Below, in pieces: positions 31,892-36,615 of a DNA stretch of 36,615 nt (position 1 is its first letter; the number at the start of each line of letters is the position of its first letter). The notes below the pieces were generated by a model. That model was not told where the DNA came from. It made no database searches and saw only the letters and a list, made by a program, of their open reading frames with translations. Origin of the DNA: Paenibacillus cookii (GTDB taxonomy: Bacteria; Bacillota; Bacilli; Paenibacillales; Paenibacillaceae); the NCBI RefSeq assembly GCF_018333375.1, contig NZ_BORW01000041.1, forward strand, positions 1 through 36,615, written 5' to 3'. The translations under genes were made by a program, and so were the position numbers.

Positions 31892-32608
31892 TTATATCAC
31901 ACCGGGTGAGGGATGCAGAGGCCGCGACATCCAACATTTGCAGGCTTCGATCCGCCGTTGGAATTGTTCCCCCGTCATCAGCCCTTCCTTGATCAGGTAA
32001 ACGTAATCCAGCAGGTTCGGGAGGCAGGGAAGGTTCAGCAGCGTTTTGCAAAAAGCATGGGCCGCGATTTCGCTGCATTGTGCCACGCTTGCCTTTTTCG
32101 TATACGGTCCGAGCCTAAAAACCTCGATTCGCTCCAGCCTTTCGTTCGTAAAAGCTCCGTCCCGATACTCCAAAAAATGAAAAAACTCGTGCGCCAAATG
32201 AATGTCGATCATCAGGTTCAAATCCGCTTCGGGATTGGATGACCGGGACGTTTCGCGCGGCTCCGCGAGCACTTCCCGGGACACGCGCCGCATCCCCTCC
32301 AAAGAATCCGCGTACACGATGATTGTGGGCGGATTCGCGGCAAAATCGATTTGCGCCCGAAAAGCGACGCCGTGAAACGTGCCGGAGGCATGCGTGACCT
32401 CGTAGCGGAGCCCGGCTTCCCTGCACATTTCCCGGATGTTTTTCCCCCGGTATGGCGCTGCCGCAAGGCGGCCGGCCCGAAGCGAGGCATGAACGTAATA
32501 CGGAATGTCGGCTTCCGGGATTTTATGAAAAAGCAGGTCGCGCCCGAGCTCCAGGCAGCCCATGATTTCATCGGATAAAGCGCAGAGGGGGAAGGGAAGG
32601 ACAGGCAT
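31892..32608 (-). CDS. Uncharacterised protein with HEXXH zincin motif
   Basis: This 238-residue protein has no signal peptide or membrane segment. It contains IHLAHEFFHFLEY with HEFFH at residues 140-144 (the zinc-binding HEXXH) and, about 36 residues on, CSEIAAHAFCKTLLNLP. There Glu180 followed by A-x-x-F resembles the third ligand helix of ImmA/IrrE-type (M78-like) metallopeptidases. Several cysteines lie near the C-terminus (Cys187, 195, 223, 225). I do not recognise a named family. AAGGAGG precedes the start. Its position between a HyuA-like enzyme and the RpiR regulator suggests a role in the same pathway, either catalytic or regulatory. Confidence 0.7.
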   Translation of the reverse strand: MPVLPFPLCALSDEIMGCLELGRDLLFHKIPEADIPYYVHASLRAGRLAAAPYRGKNIREMCREAGLRYEVTHASGTFHGVAFRAQIDFAANPPTIIVYADSLEGMRRVSREVLAEPRETSRSSNPEADLNLMIDIHLAHEFFHFLEYRDGAFTNERLERIEVFRLGPYTKKASVAQCSEIAAHAFCKTLLNLPCLPNLLDYVYLIKEGLMTGEQFQRRIEACKCWMSRPLHPSPGVI

Positions 32609-32647
32609 CCGGACGAACCTCCTTTTTGATGTCGAAATCCCGAAGTT

Positions 32648-34792
32648 TTACTGATAGGCGACAACCAGCATCTCATCTTCGTCCAGCAGCATTTCGGTTT
32701 CGATGTCCAGAATCGAGAGCAGCTGCTCTTTGGTCTGCATGCCGGTCAAATCCAGCATCTTTTCCTTGTAAAATACGAACACCTTCGGAATGGTGGCATT
32801 GGCGTCGGAATAAACGGTGTTTTCGTCCAGAAAATCGTTCAATGCGCCGCGGTCGGACTTGGGCACCGCTTTATAATGGGCGTTGTTTTTCTTGAAGCGG
32901 ACGACGCCTTCGCGGTCCAGGACGCTGACGCCGCTCGTTTTCTTTTTCATCAGCCCGAAAAAGGACTTTTTGACGCTTTCGCTGGCAAACAGGCTCCAGC
33001 GCCCCGTTTGTGCCGCAAGCACGGTGGCTTCGACCGGCCGATCGATCGAGCTCGCGGCGATCTCCTGCATCTGCCGGACCGGCATCGCCTCCTGGGCAAG
33101 ATTCTTGGAGCGAAGTTCGGTGGAGCCGGTGGCGACGGCCCGCAGAATGTTTTTCTGGCTGTCGATTTCGATCGTCACCTCCACGGTCTCCTCGGAGGCT
33201 CCGGACTTGACGATCCGCTCGACGATATCGGCCCGGATGCGTTTGATGTCCTCTTCGGTCGGATTTACGACGGTGCGCTCCAGCTGTTCCTTGACCATGG
33301 CCAGCGCGACGCCGATCGTGGAGACGTAAGGGGCGTTGTTCGCGATCCGGCATTTGAAGCCTTCGCGTTCGGCCATGGCGGGCACGAGCACCGCGCCGCT
33401 GCCCCCGCCGCCGACGAGCGTAACGAAGCTTCGGTCCAACTCGTAGTCGTCGATCATCGCGTTGACGGTTTTCATCGTTTTATCGATGGCGATGTCCATC
33501 GCCTGTCTGGCCGCCTCCTCCACGCTAACCCCGACGGATTCCGCCAGCGCCTCCCAGGCTTTCAGCGCCGCTTCTTTATTGCCTTTCGCATAGTCCCCTT
33601 CCGGAACGTATCCGAGAATGTTGGCGGCCCCGGCAAGGGTGTAGGCATATTCCTTTCCGTTTGCGCATCCGCAGACCGCGTATTCGGCCGGGTCGCCCGC
33701 CCTTGGGCTGATGAAGCGGACCCCGGGGCTGACGATATCGTCGGCGGATGCAAAAGCTTCGTATTCCTTGCCGGCAATATGCGCGCTGCGCGGACCGACG
33801 TCGGCGATGCGCCCGCCCGAGACCTTGATCATGCTGCCGCCGGCGATGCCGAGCGTGCGGACGTCCAGGGACTGCAGGTACGTGCGGTGTCCGCCGACCT
33901 CGGCGTTTTTGATCATGACCTTGCCGTTTTTAATGACGGAAATATCGACGCTGGTGCCGCCGACCTCAAAGAAGATGCCGTCCGAAATTTTTTCGTACAT
34001 CAGCGCCCCCGCAACCCCGGCGGCCAGGCCGGACAACATCGTCAGAATCGGCCGCTTCCGCACCTCGTCGATGCTCATGACGCCGCCGTCGCAGCGCATA
34101 ATCATGAGCTGGGACGAAATGTTCGCGTCTTTGACGGACTTTTCGGTCATATTGGCGGTCTCCATCATTTTCGGGATAAGCGAGGCGTTGATCACGGCGG
34201 TGCGCGTCCGGGTTTTTAAGCCGTAGAGCTGGCTGATTTCGTGGCCGCCCGTTGCATACACGCCTTTGCGGGCCGCAAGCTCGATGACGCGGAGCTCGTT
34301 GGCAGGATCGTCGACGCTGTAGGCTTCGGAAGCGACGATGACTTCGGCGCCCTGCCGGATGAGCTCGTCGATGGCGGCTTCGATCTGATCGTCCGTCAAG
34401 TTTTTCGAGTCGAGATAGGTGTGGTAGGTTTGCAGATATTTCCCCGGCGCAAGCTCGATATCCCCGGGGTTGGATTCGGAGCGGGCGCTGAGGCCGTCCA
34501 GGCCGGAGCCCATGCCGATGATGCCGACGCGGGCCACGTCGCCCTCCAGCAAAGCGTTAGTCGCCTGCGTGGTGCCGTGGGCGATAAAGACGACGTCTTC
34601 GGGATCGATGCCTTTGCTGCTCAAAATGCGATTCAGAATTTGCACGATCCCTTTCGCCACGCCGTCCGGGTCATGGTGCGTGGTCGGGATTTTCATTTTT
34701 TCGATGACTTCGTACGTTTCGTTGTCGATCAAGGCCGCGTCGGTGAACGTGCCGCCGACGTCGATGCCTACTCGAACCTTTCGTCTGTGCAT
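32648..34792 (-). CDS. Hydantoinase/oxoprolinase (HyuA-like) family enzyme
   Basis: This 714-residue protein starts MHRRKVRVGIDVGGTFTDAA, the ATP phosphate-1 loop of the hydantoinase A/5-oxoprolinase family. It continues with FIAHGTTQATNALLEG and FEVGGTSVDISVI. The second nucleotide-fold half has TLVGGGGSGAVLVP (around residue 475). AGGAGG precedes the ATG at 34792. A longer in-frame version lacks support. The C-terminal 130 residues (from about 585) are not typical of HyuA and are unassigned. No HyuB partner gene, which completes most such enzymes, is next to it. The substrate, a lactam, hydantoin or related ring, is not certain. Confidence 0.85.
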   Translation of the reverse strand: MHRRKVRVGIDVGGTFTDAALIDNETYEVIEKMKIPTTHHDPDGVAKGIVQILNRILSSKGIDPEDVVFIAHGTTQATNALLEGDVARVGIIGMGSGLDGLSARSESNPGDIELAPGKYLQTYHTYLDSKNLTDDQIEAAIDELIRQGAEVIVASEAYSVDDPANELRVIELAARKGVYATGGHEISQLYGLKTRTRTAVINASLIPKMMETANMTEKSVKDANISSQLMIMRCDGGVMSIDEVRKRPILTMLSGLAAGVAGALMYEKISDGIFFEVGGTSVDISVIKNGKVMIKNAEVGGHRTYLQSLDVRTLGIAGGSMIKVSGGRIADVGPRSAHIAGKEYEAFASADDIVSPGVRFISPRAGDPAEYAVCGCANGKEYAYTLAGAANILGYVPEGDYAKGNKEAALKAWEALAESVGVSVEEAARQAMDIAIDKTMKTVNAMIDDYELDRSFVTLVGGGGSGAVLVPAMAEREGFKCRIANNAPYVSTIGVALAMVKEQLERTVVNPTEEDIKRIRADIVERIVKSGASEETVEVTIEIDSQKNILRAVATGSTELRSKNLAQEAMPVRQMQEIAASSIDRPVEATVLAAQTGRWSLFASESVKKSFFGLMKKKTSGVSVLDREGVVRFKKNNAHYKAVPKSDRGALNDFLDENTVYSDANATIPKVFVFYKEKMLDLTGMQTKEQLLSILDIETEMLLDEDEMLVVAYQ

Positions 34793-34892
34793 AATGTCCT
34801 CCTGAGATGACGGGCAAAGAACCTTTTGCGGGGCCCTTCGCCCGGTTTTGTCGATGTCGGGAAGCACCGGTCCAGATGCCGGTTAACCGCGG

Positions 34893-36185
34893 TTAAAACA
34901 CCATAAACGATCCGATGATCACCGAGATCAGCACGGACGCCATCGTCCAAGGCAGCGTCTTTTTCAAAATTTCGTTGATGTCGCTTTTCGTGAAATCGGC
35001 CACCCACACGTTATGGGAGTTGGTCGGGTCGGATACGGACTGCACGTTGCTGACCGCGCGCAAGGCAAGCATGGCCGCGACCGGCGACATGCCCGCCGTC
35101 ACGAAGAGGGCGGCGATGCCGCTGCCGAGTCCCCACACGTTCAGCGGTCCGCGGTAAATTGCCAGCGGCGACAAAATCGTAAAGAACAGGATGTACGTAA
35201 GCGGGCTGCCCGGCAGCACGGTTTCGATCAGCGGCGAAATGACGGCCGATACCTGCGGCGACATGACGGAGCTGAGCAGGATGCCGATCCCGATCATCAG
35301 CGCCATCGCCCCGGCGACGTCCTGGATGCCTTCCACCAATGCGCTGGAGAGGATGTGGATCGGACGTTTGGGCCACGTGAGCAGCAGGGTGACGATCGCG
35401 CCGACGATGACGGCCGGGACGATGTCGATCTTGAAGATGAAGACGAGAATGACCGGCACGAGCGGGCTGATCAGCGCAAACGCCGGCACCTTGTTGTTGT
35501 CGCCGGGGGTGGCGGCAGGCATCGACCAGGCTTTGCGGCCTTTGCCGTCCTTTTGCACGTAGAAGACGATCATGATGAGCGAAATGACGATCAGCGGGAG
35601 GGCCACCACCAACGTATAATTGGCGATTTTATCGACCGAAAGCCCGAGCACATCCACGTAGACGGCCCAGTTGGAAACGTTGAAGAGGGAGCCCACGCCG
35701 ACGGCCAACAGGACGACGATGGAGGCGACGAATTGGGAGATGCCTGCCGTGAGCATGATCGGAATGACGATGGTACCGACGAGGATGACCATGCCGAGCC
35801 CGCCGGCGGCGGAAAAAATGATGGATGCGGTAATAAAAAACAGAATAGCTATAAGTACGGGTTTGTCTCCGGCCAGCTCGGCCGCCTTGCGGATAATCGC
35901 TTTGGTAATGCCGACCTTGTTCAGGATTTGGCCGAACCAGGCGCCGAACACGAGGCCGGCGATGGCGCCGGACAGCTTCATGGAGCCGCCGGCCAGAACG
36001 GTTTTGGCGATGGTAACGGTGTCCGGATTGCCCGAAACCCACGGCACGCCGGCGATGACGGCGAACAGGATCGCCATGCAGGGCAGCGCCAGAATGGTCG
36101 GCAGCTTGCGCGCCATCATGAGTCCGACGAACACCAAAAAGACGAGCAGAATACCGATTGCTTGAAACCACATTGCCGTTGTCAT
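34893..36185 (-). CDS. Multi-pass transporter (GntP/ion-transporter superfamily)
   Basis: This 430-residue protein has about 12 hydrophobic segments. Its glycine- and serine-rich re-entrant motifs (SIIFSAAGGLGMVILVGT; SVMSPQVSAVISPL) and the SNVQSVSDPTNSHNVWVADF stretch place it with GntP-, citrate- or dicarboxylate-type secondary carriers. The first codon is ATG at 36185, after AGAGGGG. It is the first gene of the minus-strand operon with the HyuA-like enzyme, so it probably imports that enzyme's substrate or an acid derived from it. The exact substrate cannot be read. Confidence 0.8.
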   Translation of the reverse strand: MTTAMWFQAIGILLVFLVFVGLMMARKLPTILALPCMAILFAVIAGVPWVSGNPDTVTIAKTVLAGGSMKLSGAIAGLVFGAWFGQILNKVGITKAIIRKAAELAGDKPVLIAILFFITASIIFSAAGGLGMVILVGTIVIPIMLTAGISQFVASIVVLLAVGVGSLFNVSNWAVYVDVLGLSVDKIANYTLVVALPLIVISLIMIVFYVQKDGKGRKAWSMPAATPGDNNKVPAFALISPLVPVILVFIFKIDIVPAVIVGAIVTLLLTWPKRPIHILSSALVEGIQDVAGAMALMIGIGILLSSVMSPQVSAVISPLIETVLPGSPLTYILFFTILSPLAIYRGPLNVWGLGSGIAALFVTAGMSPVAAMLALRAVSNVQSVSDPTNSHNVWVADFTKSDINEILKKTLPWTMASVLISVIIGSFMVF

Positions 36186-36255
36186 CCAAATTTCCCCTCT
36201 CGAAATGGGCTTGAAATTCAGGCTCAAACTTTAAAGCTAGTAGTTGATAGTGCGA

Positions 36256-36484
36256 GGTGGCCGCTTCGGTTACGGATCGTTCTTCCGATCGCTGTTGCTC
36301 ACAGATTTCTATGATTTTAACGATTCATGGTTGAAATCTGCTCACAAAGCATATGCTTTCGATGCTAGCTTTCCGTAGGAAAGCTTTTAGGCGACCGCAA
36401 CCTATGCTTCCGAAGCAGTTATTTCGTAAACAGCCTTAGCTCCGCAAGAATCGATTCCGTCCCCTTCGCTGCCTTTGCTTTTAA
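36256..36484 (-). repeat. Dispersed palindromic repeat, copy B
   Basis: This is the minus-strand counterpart of 10070-10215, with the same three blocks in the same order: GGGGACGGAATCGAT at 36449-36463, GCGGTCGCCT at 36390-36399, and the 31-nt identical block at 36267-36297. Between them it is longer and full of perfect palindromes: AGCTTTCC/GGAAAGCT (36367-36385), AAAGCATATGCTTT (36346-36359), TGCTTCCGAAGCA (36405-36417), and CAGATTTC (36302-36309) with GAAATCTG (36333-36340). It is non-coding, between the transporter start and the apparent IS end. Confidence 0.75.
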
Positions 36485-36494
36485 GAACTAATTA

Positions 36495-36615
36495 GGGCTT
36501 GCTGAATAATCAAAAAATCCTTATCTCACAAGGGTTTAGAGGCACTATTGTCGAATTCATCTGCAAAGAAAACACGGAAAATCGGTAAAAAACCTTGCAG
36601 ATGGAGTGAGCGAAA
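36495..36615 (+). mobile_element. Probable left end of an insertion sequence (runs off the window)
   Basis: GGGCTTGCTGAATAATC starts a segment resembling IS1182/IS4-like ends. A hairpin AAATCCTT (36515-36522)/AAGGGTTT (36530-36537) and a second, CATCTGCAA (36558-36566)/TTGCAGATG (36595-36603), could block read-in. The last bases, GGAGTGAGCGAAA, look like a ribosome-binding site just before a start codon outside the window. No transposase codons are visible. Confidence 0.4.

Noticed and set aside
32876..34219. 447-codon plus-strand frame opposite the HyuA-like gene
   Set aside because: The sequence is low-complexity Asp/Gly/Val/Phe-rich and antisense to a clear enzyme.
1..36615. CRISPR array or prophage
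   Set aside because: No regular direct-repeat/spacer pattern and no phage structural or integrase genes were seen.

Overview
The window looks like chromosomal DNA of a moderately GC-rich endospore-forming Firmicute, most likely Paenibacillus or a close relative (Paenibacillaceae). The grounds are a B. subtilis-type 12-gene purine operon in the order purEKBCSQLFMNHD with PurBoxes and a guanine riboswitch, strong AGGAGG ribosome-binding sites, the Firmicute pair mhqO-mhqD, and protein sequences closest in style to Paenibacillus. The genus is an inference, because no database search was possible.

Layout. (1) 1-541: the 3' end of an rRNA operon, with partial 23S, spacer, 5S and terminator. (2) 542-1292: an AT-rich stretch with no intact gene, holding a cluster of DnaA-box-like sequences, an orphan hairpin and a broken response-regulator receiver fragment. 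(3) 1293-5639: an acyl-ACP thioesterase, a 46-residue small protein, topB, a DUF1294 membrane protein and a universal stress protein. (4) 5640-20011: the complete de novo IMP operon. Two inverted PurBoxes (PurR), a promoter and a guanine riboswitch with a switchable terminator control it. PurE/K/B/C/S/Q/L/F/M/N/H/D together cover every step from PRPP to IMP. Some junctions carry hairpins or a dispersed repeat. (5) 20109-24640: an orphan lantibiotic-immunity-type module, with response regulator, short-loop histidine kinase, ATPase and two permeases. It has no peptide gene, and the first permease is frameshifted at a run of eight T. (6) 24707-27107: a GntR/FCD regulator divergent from a decaying cluster: a frameshifted PEBP protein, a zinc-ribbon frame without a start, and a short-chain dehydrogenase with an internal deletion. 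(7) 27212-28880: mhqO-mhqD, aromatic/quinone detoxification, with an MhqR-like palindrome. (8) 28910-30394: ilvA with a CodY-like box. (9) 30430-36185, minus strand: a probable catabolic operon of transporter, hydantoinase/oxoprolinase-type ATPase, an uncharacterised HEXXH protein and an RpiR regulator, followed by a truncated ABC-2 permease. (10) 36256-36615: a second copy of the dispersed palindromic repeat and what looks like the left end of an insertion sequence.

The most unusual items are the minus-strand HyuA-like/HEXXH-zincin/RpiR/transporter operon, which lacks a HyuB partner; the dispersed palindromic repeat shared between the purC-purS gap and the window end, and partly by the rRNA spacer; three phased 11-bp iterons before the immunity transporter; and a cluster of single-base or deletion lesions between 23.1 and 27.0 kb.
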